Assembly: GCF_003268815.1 (NCBI RefSeq)
Contig: NZ_QLSV01000018.1
Coordinates: forward strand, 1 to 53,387
From: Flavobacterium lacus
GTDB lineage: Bacteria; Bacteroidota; Bacteroidia; Flavobacteriales; Flavobacteriaceae
DNA length: 53,387 nt
Direction of reading: 5' to 3'
Numbering within the stretch: the first letter of the stretch is position 1; each line of letters starts with the position of its first letter. The translations under genes were made by a program, and so were the position numbers. Below are positions 15,605 through 24,577 of this stretch, piece by piece. Under the pieces are notes generated by a model. That model ran no database searches, was not told the DNA's origin, and saw only the letters and a program-made list of their open reading frames with translations.

Positions 15605-16045
15605 ATGATAGGACATTGGAAAGGGTATTATACATTTGAGAAAGAGCAAATTCAAAAGATGATAGGTTTTGAAAAGACCTATTTTGAAATAACCATTGAA
15701 AAATTTGACGGAGTAAACTTTAGCGGTACTGTGAATGACGATATCGCCACAGGAGGAATGGAAGAAACCGGAAAAATTATCGGTAAAGTTGAAAATAATA
15801 AAATTTCGTTTCAAAAGTTTATGCCTATCAATGATCAAATTAATCTGAAAGGAGAAAGGATAAAAACAAATCAAAAACATCCAACCTTATATTATGTTGG
15901 CACACTTTCCGAAAATAAAACCACAATTGTCGGCACCTGGAAATTCAAACGCAAAATTGAATTTATCTTCGGAATAATTCCACTACTATTCAATCCCGGA
16001 AACGGAGGTTGGGAAATGAATTTTAATAGTGAAAATGAGCGTTAA
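15605..16045 (+). CDS. Hypothetical protein, lipocalin-like beta-rich
   Basis: A 146-residue protein without a signal peptide. It begins MIGHWKGYYTFE, and the pattern GHWKGYY...F.GT...GTW resembles small Flavobacteriaceae proteins with a lipocalin-like or single beta-barrel fold (repeated GxW/GT strands: FSGTVNDD, VGTLSENK, IVGTWKFK). No catalytic motif is evident. The next gene starts 2 bp after its stop, so the two are likely co-expressed. I do not recognise a specific function. Confidence 0.65.
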   Translation: MIGHWKGYYTFEKEQIQKMIGFEKTYFEITIEKFDGVNFSGTVNDDIATGGMEETGKIIGKVENNKISFQKFMPINDQINLKGERIKTNQKHPTLYYVGTLSENKTTIVGTWKFKRKIEFIFGIIPLLFNPGNGGWEMNFNSENER

Positions 16046-16047
16046 AA

Positions 16048-16965
16048 ATGAAAACAATAACAATTCTGGTTACATTTTTAACCTTAACAGCTTTTGGACA
16101 AAAAAATCTAAATCAAGAAGCAGTAGCTATTGTAGCGGAAGGGAAACTATTATTTCAATCTGAAATGGCGTCGTGGTACGGAACAGATTTGTTTTTGGAA
16201 AAGTATAAGGAAAGAGAAAATATTGGTGGTTACTTCTCGTACCAAGACAATGACGTTGCAAAATGTGTTTTTTTCTCCAAAGAGGCCACTCCCCAAGTGA
16301 TTGGAACCATGTCTTTCGACAGCTCTTACGATATGAAAAAAGCAACCACGGATTTGACTATTAGAGCGTTCACCCCAACAGAAACGGATTTATATACCAT
16401 TCGAAAACTGGCTTTAAATGAAATACAATCGGACACCCTCTTCAAAAGATACAACAATACAAATTTGAATTTAATTCCTTTAATCAAGGGCAAAGAAAAG
16501 AAAGTGTATGTGCTTACCGGTCCAACCAAAAATGGCGTTGTCATTTTTGGAAATGATTATTTACTCACTTTTAACAGCAATAATAAACTCACTTCCAAAA
16601 AGCAACTTCACAAAAACATCATCCCGATTGAATATGGTGGAAAAATGGAAGAAGGAAAAGAAATAGAATCAACCCTCCATTCCCATTTACCGGAAACAGG
16701 TGACTTTATAACTGCCACCGATGTATGCACCTTGATGCTCTATGGTAAATTCACAAAATGGAAATCGCATCATGTGGTTTCGCAAAAATACCTCAACATC
16801 TGGAATTGCGAAACAAATGAGTTGAATGTAATTCCTATGAAAACCATAGAAAAAATTAATAAAGACCAAAAAAACGCGATAAGAAAAAGGATAAAGAGGA
16901 ATAAGAAATGTGGTGTAAAACCAAACGCTGAGCTCTTTTTTCCCTCCTATCCAAAATACAATTGA
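16048..16965 (+). CDS. Secreted hypothetical protein with JAMM-like HSH...D motif
   Basis: A 305-residue protein with a cleavable signal peptide (MKTITILVTFLTLTAFGQ). The body is unfamiliar. Near residues 211-225 it has STLHSHLPETGDFITATD, which resembles the HxH-x(7-10)-(S/T)-x2-D zinc signature of JAMM/JAB metalloproteases, with Thr where Ser is usual. The C-terminus is very basic (KDQKNAIRKRIKRNKKCG). It follows the previous gene by 2 bp and probably acts in the periplasm or outside. Metalloprotease or toxin-like activity is only a suggestion. Confidence 0.6.
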   Translation: MKTITILVTFLTLTAFGQKNLNQEAVAIVAEGKLLFQSEMASWYGTDLFLEKYKERENIGGYFSYQDNDVAKCVFFSKEATPQVIGTMSFDSSYDMKKATTDLTIRAFTPTETDLYTIRKLALNEIQSDTLFKRYNNTNLNLIPLIKGKEKKVYVLTGPTKNGVVIFGNDYLLTFNSNNKLTSKKQLHKNIIPIEYGGKMEEGKEIESTLHSHLPETGDFITATDVCTLMLYGKFTKWKSHHVVSQKYLNIWNCETNELNVIPMKTIEKINKDQKNAIRKRIKRNKKCGVKPNAELFFPSYPKYN

Positions 16966-16983
16966 TTCGCAGGCACTGCGGGA

Positions 16984-17061
16984 GTTGGTTGGAATGCAAA
17001 AGTGCTCTCGGTACGCTGAGGGCTGCAAGCACTTTTTAGGTTGCTGACTTACCCAACCAAC
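16984..17061. other. Nested inverted repeat
   Basis: GTTGGTTGG (16984-16992) pairs with CCAACCAAC (17053-17061). Inside it AAAGTGCT (16999-17006) pairs with AGCACTTT (17028-17035), and CTC/GAG pairs in its loop. It could be a transcription terminator for the upstream pair or a structured leader for the downstream gene. Confidence 0.55.
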
Positions 17062-17077
17062 AGTAGGCTATTTTCTG

Positions 17078-17085
17078 TATCTTTG
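17078..17085 (+). promoter_or_regulatory. Bacteroidota -7 promoter element
   Basis: TATCTTTG is a perfect TAnnTTTG, about 60 bp before the lipoprotein gene at 17146. No convincing -33 TTG at the right distance was found. Confidence 0.5.
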
Positions 17086-17145
17086 TGTCTCAAGGTCTGC
17101 TGCAGTGCGTATTATTTGCTTAAAACTGCCTTTTAAAAAACTAAA

Positions 17146-18078
17146 ATGTTAGCTATTCGTAAAATCGTTTTAAAATTTAAGTTTTCATACACATCCTTTT
17201 TATGCATCAGAACCTCCACCCTTTTGATGGCTTTTCTCATTTTTACATCATTGTCCTGTCAAAATAAAAGCACTGCCGCCCTAACACTACACACAAAATT
17301 CTACTTGCCTGCAAAGCTATCAGAAGTTTCAGGTTTAGTGGCAACTGATTCCCTCATCTGGGTGATTGAAGACAGTGGTAATAAATCCGTGGTTTACGGA
17401 CTTAACAACAAAGGTCAAGTGGAGCAAACAATACAACTGGACAACCACAGTAATATTGATTGGGAGGACCTTACCAAAGACAACGACCAAAATCTTTTCA
17501 TTGGCGATTTCGGAAATAATGACAATGACCGAAAGGATTTGGTAATTTATAAAATTTCACCCAATGACGCTTTAACTACAGTTGAAAAAATAAATTTTTA
17601 TTACCCCGAGCAAACTCATTTTCCGGCCAAGAAAAAAGAAAAACTATACGATTGTGAAGCCTTTTTTGTTTATCAAAACTCTTTTTACTTATTCACAAAA
17701 AACAGAAGTAAGGGCTTTGACGGTTCTACATTAATTTATAAAATCCCTGCGCTTGCCGGCAATCATGCTGCTCAGTTAATTGGAAAATTTAAAACATGTT
17801 CCAATTATAATTCGTGCGTAATAACAGGTGCTGCCATTAGCCCGGATGAAAAAAAAATAGTACTACTAGGTCATGAAAAGATTTGGCTTTTTGAAGAATT
17901 CAAAGGTGATGATTTTCTCGGCGGTAAAAGAACAGAACTTGCTCTAAATCATTACAGTCAAAAAGAAGCTGTCAGTTTTATAGACAATGATAAACTGTTA
18001 ATTGCTGATGAAAGAACTAAAAACAGAGGTGGAAATGTTTATGAAGTTTCAATTCATACCTTAAAAAGTGCCAACTAA
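17146..18078 (+). CDS. Beta-propeller-like lipoprotein
   Basis: A 310-residue predicted lipoprotein with a long n-region, a hydrophobic segment and a lipobox ending SLSC, so it is probably anchored in the outer membrane. The rest resembles SdiA-regulated/esterase-like propeller proteins: SEVSGLVATDSLIWVIEDSGN, DWEDLTKDNDQNLFIGDFGNN, YDCEAFFVYQNSFYLFTKN, ITGAAISPDEKKIVLLG. The repeated 'see, evaluate, D-x-G-N' strands suggest six or seven blades binding a metal or ligand. A shorter start at the second Met (17227) would also give a lipoprotein signal. The 3' end overlaps the convergent PAP2 gene by 18 bp. No enzymatic motif is certain. Confidence 0.7.
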   Translation: MLAIRKIVLKFKFSYTSFLCIRTSTLLMAFLIFTSLSCQNKSTAALTLHTKFYLPAKLSEVSGLVATDSLIWVIEDSGNKSVVYGLNNKGQVEQTIQLDNHSNIDWEDLTKDNDQNLFIGDFGNNDNDRKDLVIYKISPNDALTTVEKINFYYPEQTHFPAKKKEKLYDCEAFFVYQNSFYLFTKNRSKGFDGSTLIYKIPALAGNHAAQLIGKFKTCSNYNSCVITGAAISPDEKKIVLLGHEKIWLFEEFKGDDFLGGKRTELALNHYSQKEAVSFIDNDKLLIADERTKNRGGNVYEVSIHTLKSAN

Positions 18079-18963
18079 ACCTACTTGGTTGTAGCCCATT
18101 CTAACATTCCACGAAATTTTATTTTTTGATTGTTCAGGACTGAGTTTATATTTGTTATCTCTTTTCAAATAAGAATCAACGCATTCAACAATGGCAACAC
18201 TCATCACCGTGCTTAAAAAAACATCGGAAGCCCAATGAGCACCTTCCCAAATTCTAGACATGGGCGAAACCATTCCCAAAACATAAAAACCACCTTTTAT
18301 CCATGGGCTGCTAAATTGTTTCGATAACGCATAACAGGTTGTAACGGATAAAGCAGTGTGTCCCGAAGGAAAAGAACTAAAAGCCGGACTGCCATTAAAA
18401 GGATCAAAATAATCGTGTCCTAGTTCAGTGCTGGGCCTTGCTCGCCCTGCGACTGTTTTCATAGCTTGTTGCAGTAACCCGCTCACACTGGCAGAGGTGA
18501 TCATTAGGACACCGGTATAGCGAATTTTTTCGTTTTTAGAGAGTAACCCAACCAAATAAACACTTCCTGTTAAACCATAATTTACGAGTGGTTTTCCAAA
18601 TCTAAAACCAAATTCACTCACAGCGTGAGGAATGTCTTTCTCTTGTCTTCTAAAAAAACCACTTATTTCTTCGTCTGAAAGATATAAAATTCCGGTTCCA
18701 ACCAAAGCACCACCAAAATAGGCAAGGTCTTTCTTGTCCCATCGCGTGGGTTGAGCAAACGTGTAAAGAAAACCGTTTGCACCGTTTCGAGCATCATATT
18801 TTAGTTTTTGCCAAATGGTTTCTTTGACTAATGTATCATTTTTAATTTCGCCAAAAACTAACGTGTCACGCTTAATGGATAAACTATCCGTTTGTGCAGA
18901 TATACTATGTTGAAAGGCAAAAAATACAATAAAAAGTTTGATGAATTGATCCATAAATTTCAT
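18061..18963 (-). CDS. PAP2-family membrane phosphatase
   Basis: A 300-residue protein with a signal peptide or N-terminal helix (LFIVFFAFQHSISAQ) and several membrane segments. The complete phosphatidic-acid-phosphatase signature is present: KTVAGRARP (Kx6RP), SFPSGHTA (PSGH) and SRIWEGAHWASD (SRx5Hx3D). Relatives dephosphorylate undecaprenyl pyrophosphate, lipid A or phosphatidic acid at the periplasmic face. The gene lies 5 bp downstream of the metallophosphatase/barrel gene in the same direction, so the two are probably one transcript with a shared envelope role. Confidence 0.88.
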   Translation of the reverse strand: MKFMDQFIKLFIVFFAFQHSISAQTDSLSIKRDTLVFGEIKNDTLVKETIWQKLKYDARNGANGFLYTFAQPTRWDKKDLAYFGGALVGTGILYLSDEEISGFFRRQEKDIPHAVSEFGFRFGKPLVNYGLTGSVYLVGLLSKNEKIRYTGVLMITSASVSGLLQQAMKTVAGRARPSTELGHDYFDPFNGSPAFSSFPSGHTALSVTTCYALSKQFSSPWIKGGFYVLGMVSPMSRIWEGAHWASDVFLSTVMSVAIVECVDSYLKRDNKYKLSPEQSKNKISWNVRMGYNQVGLVGTF

Positions 18964-18968
18964 AAAAA

Positions 18969-21900
18969 TTAAAATCCAAATCCTAGTCCAAAAGCAATTC
19001 TGTTTCCGTCTTGACTGTTAAAAAAAGTTAGACGGGCTGTTACTAAATCTAATCCGTTAAGCCAAATTCCTCCTCCCACAGATTGATGCCATTTATTTGA
19101 ATCTTCTCCATCCAACCAAACTCTTCCGTAATCATATCCGCCTAAAATGCCGTAACTCATTGGAATTATACTTTTTATTTTGCCAATATTCCATCGTAAA
19201 TCGGTGCTTTGAAAGAAGGATTGTTTACCGAGAAAGCGTTCGTTTCGATAACCTCTCAAATCATAATCGCCACCCAATGTTGCACCTTGGTAGAATTCAA
19301 AATTATTATTCAAAAGCATTTTTCCTTTCAATAACGTTCCGAGTACTAATTTATTGGATTTGGTTAATTTATGACTAAATCCCAATTCGCTTTCTAACGA
19401 AGTGAAATTTCGTTTTGAATCGGATAAATTGGTTTTCCATGTTCCTTGAATCGAAAATAACATTCCAATTGTTGGATTGGCTTCGCGATCATAATTTTTA
19501 AAAGCATAGTGGAATGAAGCTCCGGCAAATTGCTGGTAGTCAAAAACTGCTGGATTAATAGCTCCGGGTTCGTTGATAAACCGATTGGAAGTTCCTTCCA
19601 CTTCAATGTTTTCGAAGGAAGTTTGAATGGTAACTTCGCTCCCAAATCGGCCCACATAGTTAAGTGAAGGAGCAACTTTTAGAATTTGAATGCGAACACG
19701 ATTATAGTCCATTCCTTCTTCACGGTCAAAATTCTCGGTTTCGTTTCCATAGCCAAAGTAATTGATGCTGAAATTTGGCGTAGTATAGCGGGCTTCCGTT
19801 TCTAAATTCCATTTGCCTACTATTCGAGTAAAACTAGTTTTATAACCTAATTCTACACCTTCAGTGGCAAAATAATAATTGGCACGCAAGCTATGTTTTG
19901 CAGTGTAAGGATTGTTGACGAATCCTTGTTTTACAAAATTATACGCTCCGCCAATTTTTACACCATCATCCGGATTAAAACCAATCATGGGTAATAAAAA
20001 GGTATGGTTGTATTTTGGTTTTTTGTAATGGTATTCATTTAATTCATAATCATCTTTTAAATGAATTGCCGTGCAGTTTTCAGCATTTATGGTGTTTTTC
20101 TTTGATTTATAATCGTATATTTTTACTTTTTTACCGTTTTCAACCACATAATTATCATGATTTTGACCGCCAATTAATCGGATGATGATGTTGTTTTTGG
20201 CTTTTCCTTTTACTTCAAATTGATCGTCGTCATCCAAGCCATAAATCCAAATTTCTTTGGTTTGCTTTTTAGTATAGGTTTTCGAAAATTGCAATTCTTC
20301 GCCGTCTTTTTTCAATCGAAACCATGAAACTTTTGTATTTCCTTCGGCTAAACGTTCAATTAGAAATTTGTCTTTTTTATCGGTTCCGGTCAGAATAATT
20401 CTATTTTGAAGTAATGTATGATAACGCAAAGCAAAATCTTCCAATCCTTTTTTTCTGAATTTTAGTTTGATTTTAATTTCGTTTGTTGTTTCATCGTCTT
20501 TTATTTCTAAAGGCAAGTTGGAAAAGGCTTCATCAATCGCTTCATCCGTCAGTTCGCTGATGATATAATCGGCTTGTTTCTTCCAATCAGCTGCTGTTGC
20601 ATTTTTGATAAAAGCCACATCTAAACTGTGAGCTGAAAAGTTAAACCATTTTTCACTCGGATAATCAGCTTCAAAGTTGGTAATGTGTCGAACGCCGGGA
20701 ATGTTAAGTAATAAACGAATTAAATTGCCATCTACTTTTGCAAAAGCTTGATCGCGATCACGCGGAATGGGTTTGTAAATCACTTGGTCACCTTGTTCAA
20801 ATGCCGACCAACGCCATTGGTCTTGGTGCCTGTCCCAATCACCAATCAACATATCAAACAAGCGAGCTCTGATGTAGGCTTCTTCATCCACTTGGTATTT
20901 TTCATCTTTTCGAATGTTGGCCAAAACGTCGTCTGTTCCAAGAATGGCTTGTGGTTTTCCATAGCTTTCTAAATCGAGATGTTCGTCTGTTTGACGTTCT
21001 TCTACCAAATATAATTTATCGCCAAACGAGTCATTAAATATTCCCAATCGGTTTTGTTTGGGGATAAAATAAAGCTTGGGATTACTGTGATAAATTCCGA
21101 TTTTATCGGCTAAGTTGCCAATGATAAAGGGAGTAAAAGGATGTCCGGAAGTATAAAAATCATAAATAAATTCTGCTGCATAGGTGTCTTGAAATCCAGC
21201 CACCGCATTTTGATTTCTAAAAATAGATTGTAAAAAACGAGTGGCATTCTTTTTCAAGGCACGCATCACATAATCTTTTCCGTTTTTGTCTGCTAAGCGA
21301 AGTGATTCCGATTGATTTCCTCCGCCTGAAATGGTTGGTGTTACACCACCAAAAAGGGTGTCGAGTTGAACCACTTTGGCTGCGATGGGCAGACCGTAAT
21401 AGGTTCTGTAATGGTCTCCCCAAAGGAATCTGTAAAATTTGCTTTTCTTGGTGAAATCAGCCGAATAAATGGATGCTTGAACAGTTTTTTCCTTGTTTTC
21501 AATGAAATTGGTAGGTAGTAAACCTTCATTTGGACTGGGAAGATAAACGTCATGAATCTTCTTTAATTCACGTTCTTCTGTACTAAAATAGGTTAGTAAT
21601 GCAGATTGATTTTCATAAATTTCTAATTTACCATAGCCAAATCCGCCAAAAGAAAAATCGTTTGCTCCAACAGCTTTTGCTGCTTCACGTTTAGAAGCCG
21701 CTCCACTGATTACTTGTTTTATGCCGTCGTTTTCAATATACTGAAGATTGTGTTCGTGTCCGGAAACCACTAAAACATTATTCCGGTTTTGAATCATCGG
21801 TTTGATGTTGTTAATGAGGTCGCGGTACACTTTGTTTTGTAAATCCTGCGGACTGGCTCCGGTTGTTTTTCGTAAAAGATTGATGAATGAGCCAATTAGA

Positions 21901-22697
21901 GGTAAGGGAATAGTGTTATTGATTGGATAAAGGTGCTTTTTTGCCGAAAAAACACCACCATGCGGACCGTGACTCATTAACGGGTGGTGAATGGCCAAAA
22001 TGGTGAATTTGTTTTGATTTTTGTTGATTTCACTTTTCAGTTCGTCAAAAAATTCTAATCGGGTTCTGATGTCGCAATCGTCATTCAGGGTGGGGTGTTT
22101 GTCCCAATCTTGCAGAAACCATTCGCTATCAACCACAATCAAACCAATTTGGTCATTTATTTTTACGGTTTCAAGGGCACAGCCTTTTCTGGGTAGAAAT
22201 GCTTTTTTTTCATTCAAATAAGTGGCAACAAATTTTTCTTGTTCGTTTAATCCTTTCAAACCATTATACCAATCATGATTGCCGGGTATAAAAATGGTCT
22301 TGCCTTTAAAATTCTTCGCAATCTCAAGTTGTAAGGTTATTTTTTTTTCGGCATCTTCCCGGGTTGGGTCGTTTTTATCTGCCGGCATTCCTTTGGGATA
22401 AATATTATCCCCTAAAAACAATAAAGTACTGTTCTTGTCCGTTGTGGAAACTTGACTTTCTAAAAATTTTAATGTTTGTAGGGCTTCGGGATTGGTTGTG
22501 TTCCCGGCATCGCCAAGTAAGAAAAAAGTATGACTTACCTTAGAACTGTCAACAATTTCTTGATGGGAAGAAAGGGTGTCTTTTTTTCCGGTTTGAATCG
22601 AGTGTGTTGCACAAGAAAACAAGAAAAAGGAAGGAAGTAAAACCAACCCTTTTTTATAATTTGTAAGTAGCGTAATGAAAACCCGAAACATTTTCAT
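18969..22697 (-). CDS. Calcineurin-like phosphoesterase fused to BamA/surface-antigen-type outer-membrane barrel
   Basis: A 1242-residue lipoprotein (lipobox FLFSCATH). Residues ~50-370 form a metallophosphoesterase with all five motif blocks: LLGDAGN, LGDNIYPKG, GNHDWYNG, HHPLMSHGPHGG and GHEHNLQ. A middle region of ~500 residues (YRTYYGLPI, PRDRDQAFAKVDG) precedes a C-terminal ~350-residue beta-barrel that ends in a terminal aromatic (GFGF), as in BamA/TamA/Omp85-like surface antigens. It is probably an outer-membrane-anchored phosphatase. This architecture is known in Bacteroidota but its substrate is not. Upstream is the divergent HD/Pycsar-like gene, 27 bp away. Confidence 0.83.
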   Translation of the reverse strand: MKMFRVFITLLTNYKKGLVLLPSFFLFSCATHSIQTGKKDTLSSHQEIVDSSKVSHTFFLLGDAGNTTNPEALQTLKFLESQVSTTDKNSTLLFLGDNIYPKGMPADKNDPTREDAEKKITLQLEIAKNFKGKTIFIPGNHDWYNGLKGLNEQEKFVATYLNEKKAFLPRKGCALETVKINDQIGLIVVDSEWFLQDWDKHPTLNDDCDIRTRLEFFDELKSEINKNQNKFTILAIHHPLMSHGPHGGVFSAKKHLYPINNTIPLPLIGSFINLLRKTTGASPQDLQNKVYRDLINNIKPMIQNRNNVLVVSGHEHNLQYIENDGIKQVISGAASKREAAKAVGANDFSFGGFGYGKLEIYENQSALLTYFSTEERELKKIHDVYLPSPNEGLLPTNFIENKEKTVQASIYSADFTKKSKFYRFLWGDHYRTYYGLPIAAKVVQLDTLFGGVTPTISGGGNQSESLRLADKNGKDYVMRALKKNATRFLQSIFRNQNAVAGFQDTYAAEFIYDFYTSGHPFTPFIIGNLADKIGIYHSNPKLYFIPKQNRLGIFNDSFGDKLYLVEERQTDEHLDLESYGKPQAILGTDDVLANIRKDEKYQVDEEAYIRARLFDMLIGDWDRHQDQWRWSAFEQGDQVIYKPIPRDRDQAFAKVDGNLIRLLLNIPGVRHITNFEADYPSEKWFNFSAHSLDVAFIKNATAADWKKQADYIISELTDEAIDEAFSNLPLEIKDDETTNEIKIKLKFRKKGLEDFALRYHTLLQNRIILTGTDKKDKFLIERLAEGNTKVSWFRLKKDGEELQFSKTYTKKQTKEIWIYGLDDDDQFEVKGKAKNNIIIRLIGGQNHDNYVVENGKKVKIYDYKSKKNTINAENCTAIHLKDDYELNEYHYKKPKYNHTFLLPMIGFNPDDGVKIGGAYNFVKQGFVNNPYTAKHSLRANYYFATEGVELGYKTSFTRIVGKWNLETEARYTTPNFSINYFGYGNETENFDREEGMDYNRVRIQILKVAPSLNYVGRFGSEVTIQTSFENIEVEGTSNRFINEPGAINPAVFDYQQFAGASFHYAFKNYDREANPTIGMLFSIQGTWKTNLSDSKRNFTSLESELGFSHKLTKSNKLVLGTLLKGKMLLNNNFEFYQGATLGGDYDLRGYRNERFLGKQSFFQSTDLRWNIGKIKSIIPMSYGILGGYDYGRVWLDGEDSNKWHQSVGGGIWLNGLDLVTARLTFFNSQDGNRIAFGLGFGF

Positions 22698-22724
22698 AAT
22701 TTAGTAGAAAATAAAATTTAGTCT

Positions 22725-23906
22725 ATGAATTTGATCCAGCATGCGGAACAATATGTGTCAACTTTGTTAAAAGAAAAGTTGCCTTCTACTTTTGTTTACC
22801 ATAATTTTAATCATACAGTTGGTGTTGTTCAGGCGGTTATAAAAATTGCAAAGTATCAACAAGTAAGTGACGAAGATACTGAAAAATTATTAATTGCTGC
22901 ATGGTTCCATGACACCGGTTATATCCATGGAACTGAAAAACATGAAGCCTCAAGTGTGCAAATTGCTGCTCTTTTTTTGAAGAATCAAAAGTGCGACGAA
23001 ACGTTTATTTTAGCTGTTTCTAATTTAATTATGGCTACGGTTTTTACGCATCAGCCTCAGAATGAACTAGAACAAATTATTCGTGATGCCGATTATTTTC
23101 ATTTTGCGAATGATAACTATTTGACGCTTTGCGAATTCTTGCGCGAAGAATGGCAAACTACGTGTAAAAAAAGTTTTTCAGATTTGGAATGGTCGAAGGA
23201 AAACTTGTTAATGCTTTCGCAAAAACATCAATTTTATACCCCATTTGCCTTAACTTTTTGGCAACCGGTTAAGGAAAAAAACATTACTAGAATTGAAAAA
23301 AGAATCAAAAAACTCATGAATAATGTTGACCAAGATTCTGCTGAAACGGTCAAAAAACCAAAAGAAGAAAAATCGGAACGTGGCATTGACACCATGTTTC
23401 GTGTTACATTAAATAATCATACGCGATTGAGTGAAATTGCTGATAGTAAAGCCAATATTTTGCTCTCGGTTAATGCCATCATTATATCGATAAGTTTGTC
23501 TACTTTAATACCTAAACTAGACAGTCCCGGCAATGTACATTTGATTATCCCTACTTTTGTTTTGGTCATGTTTAGTGTGGTTACTATTGTTTTTGCTATT
23601 CTGTCTACCCGCCCAAAAGTAACTTCGGGTACCTTTACACAAAAAGATGTGGAAGAGCGAAAAGTCAATCTCTTGTTTTTTGGTAATTTTTATAAAATGC
23701 CCTACAAAGCCTATGAAGATGCGGTGAATGTAATGATGAAAGACCGCGATTATTTATACAATTCGATGATCAAAGATTTGTATTATTTAGGTTTGGTTTT
23801 AGAGCGAAAATACCGTTTACTTCGAATTACGTACAACATTTTTATGGTTGGAATTATTGTTTCGGTGTTGACGTTTGTGATTGCGTTTAAGAATTCAGGA
23901 GTTTAA
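22725..23906 (+). CDS. HD-domain phosphohydrolase fused to Pycsar-effector-like (PycTM, DUF5706) membrane domain
   Basis: A 393-residue protein. Residues ~1-200 form an HD domain with metal ligands His30 (YHNFNH), His62-Asp63 (WFHDTGY) and Asp121 or Asp123 (RDADYFHF). Residues ~225-393 match the PycTM/DUF5706 effector domain: FRVTLNNHTRLSEIADSKAN, two hydrophobic helices after it, and a final C-terminal helix (GIIVSVLTFVIAF). In Pycsar defence such membrane domains respond to cyclic pyrimidine nucleotides and depolarise the membrane. No pyrimidine cyclase gene lies nearby. HD-fused versions are common chromosomal genes in Flavobacteriaceae, so this may be a housekeeping nucleotide sensor instead. 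Confidence 0.83.
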   Translation: MNLIQHAEQYVSTLLKEKLPSTFVYHNFNHTVGVVQAVIKIAKYQQVSDEDTEKLLIAAWFHDTGYIHGTEKHEASSVQIAALFLKNQKCDETFILAVSNLIMATVFTHQPQNELEQIIRDADYFHFANDNYLTLCEFLREEWQTTCKKSFSDLEWSKENLLMLSQKHQFYTPFALTFWQPVKEKNITRIEKRIKKLMNNVDQDSAETVKKPKEEKSERGIDTMFRVTLNNHTRLSEIADSKANILLSVNAIIISISLSTLIPKLDSPGNVHLIIPTFVLVMFSVVTIVFAILSTRPKVTSGTFTQKDVEERKVNLLFFGNFYKMPYKAYEDAVNVMMKDRDYLYNSMIKDLYYLGLVLERKYRLLRITYNIFMVGIIVSVLTFVIAFKNSGV

Positions 23907-24011
23907 TAGCTATTGAAACTTCTTCTGAATCAGAAGAAAAATTAAAATCTTCACCTTATTTTTAAACACAAAAATAAGCCCAATTTACTTTTAACAAAAA
24001 TTTAAGTTCGG

Positions 24012-24047
24012 TTGGTTCGGTTGAAAACGAACCAATAGTTATCTTTG
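24012..24047 (+). promoter_or_regulatory. Promoter and palindromic operator of efflux regulator
   Basis: TTGGTTCG (24012-24019) and CGAACCAA (24028-24035) form a perfect inverted repeat with an 8-base spacer. TATCTTTG (24040-24047) right after it is a perfect TAnnTTTG -7 element, with a TTG (24021-24023) inside the palindrome at -33 distance. A repressor here would block the promoter. The product of the next gene is the obvious candidate. Confidence 0.65.
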
Positions 24048-24070
24048 TCCCGAATTTAATTTCAAATGAC

Positions 24071-24565
24071 ATGGATAATCTAGAAAAAGAAAAGCAAAAA
24101 CTTATTGAAATGTTCGGGATTCACTTTGAAACCCATCATAATCTACCTCCATTAGCCTCCCGCATTTTCGGAACTTTAATTTTAAACTGCAGAATAAAGG
24201 GGCTAACATTTGAAGAATTAGTAGAAATAACAAACGCCAGTAAAAGCTCCGTTTCAACTAATATAAATTTGCTTTTAAAACTGGAAAAAATCAATTATTA
24301 CACTTTACCCGGCGACAGAAGAAAGCATTTCAGGCCCTCCAATTTATCAGATAGAATTAAAAACCATCTTAAAATTCTTAATTCTGAAGTTCAAATTTGT
24401 GACAAAATAAGAGAATTTGACGAACAGTTTAAACTTTCTGCGGATTACGAAAAAGGACAACAAATCTTAGCTGTCTATTTAGAATATGCAAAAGATTTTG
24501 AAAAACTTCTTCAAGATGCCATTGCAAAAATTAATGAAATAGAAAATAATAATTCAACCTCTTAA
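24071..24565 (+). CDS. GbsR/MarR-family transcriptional regulator
   Basis: A 164-residue regulator with a winged helix at ~residues 25-90: LPPLASRIFGTLILNCRIKG, LTFEELVEITNASKSSVSTNINLL and the wing YYTLPGDRRKHFRPS, typical of the GbsR branch of the MarR superfamily. A C-terminal coiled coil suits dimerisation. It is the first gene of the efflux operon, with 12 bp to the adaptor gene, and sits behind a palindromic operator. Autorepression of the pump operon, relieved by a drug-like ligand, is the likely scheme. Confidence 0.85.
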   Translation: MDNLEKEKQKLIEMFGIHFETHHNLPPLASRIFGTLILNCRIKGLTFEELVEITNASKSSVSTNINLLLKLEKINYYTLPGDRRKHFRPSNLSDRIKNHLKILNSEVQICDKIREFDEQFKLSADYEKGQQILAVYLEYAKDFEKLLQDAIAKINEIENNNSTS

Positions 24566-24577
24566 TCAATTAAATAC

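Noticed and set aside
16984..17061. Integron attC site
   Set aside because: The GTTRRRY/RYYYAAC core sites are not placed as in attC sites, and there is no integrase or cassette array nearby.
22725..23906. Complete Pycsar defence system
   Set aside because: Only the effector-like domain is present. No uridylate or cytidylate cyclase gene lies in the window.
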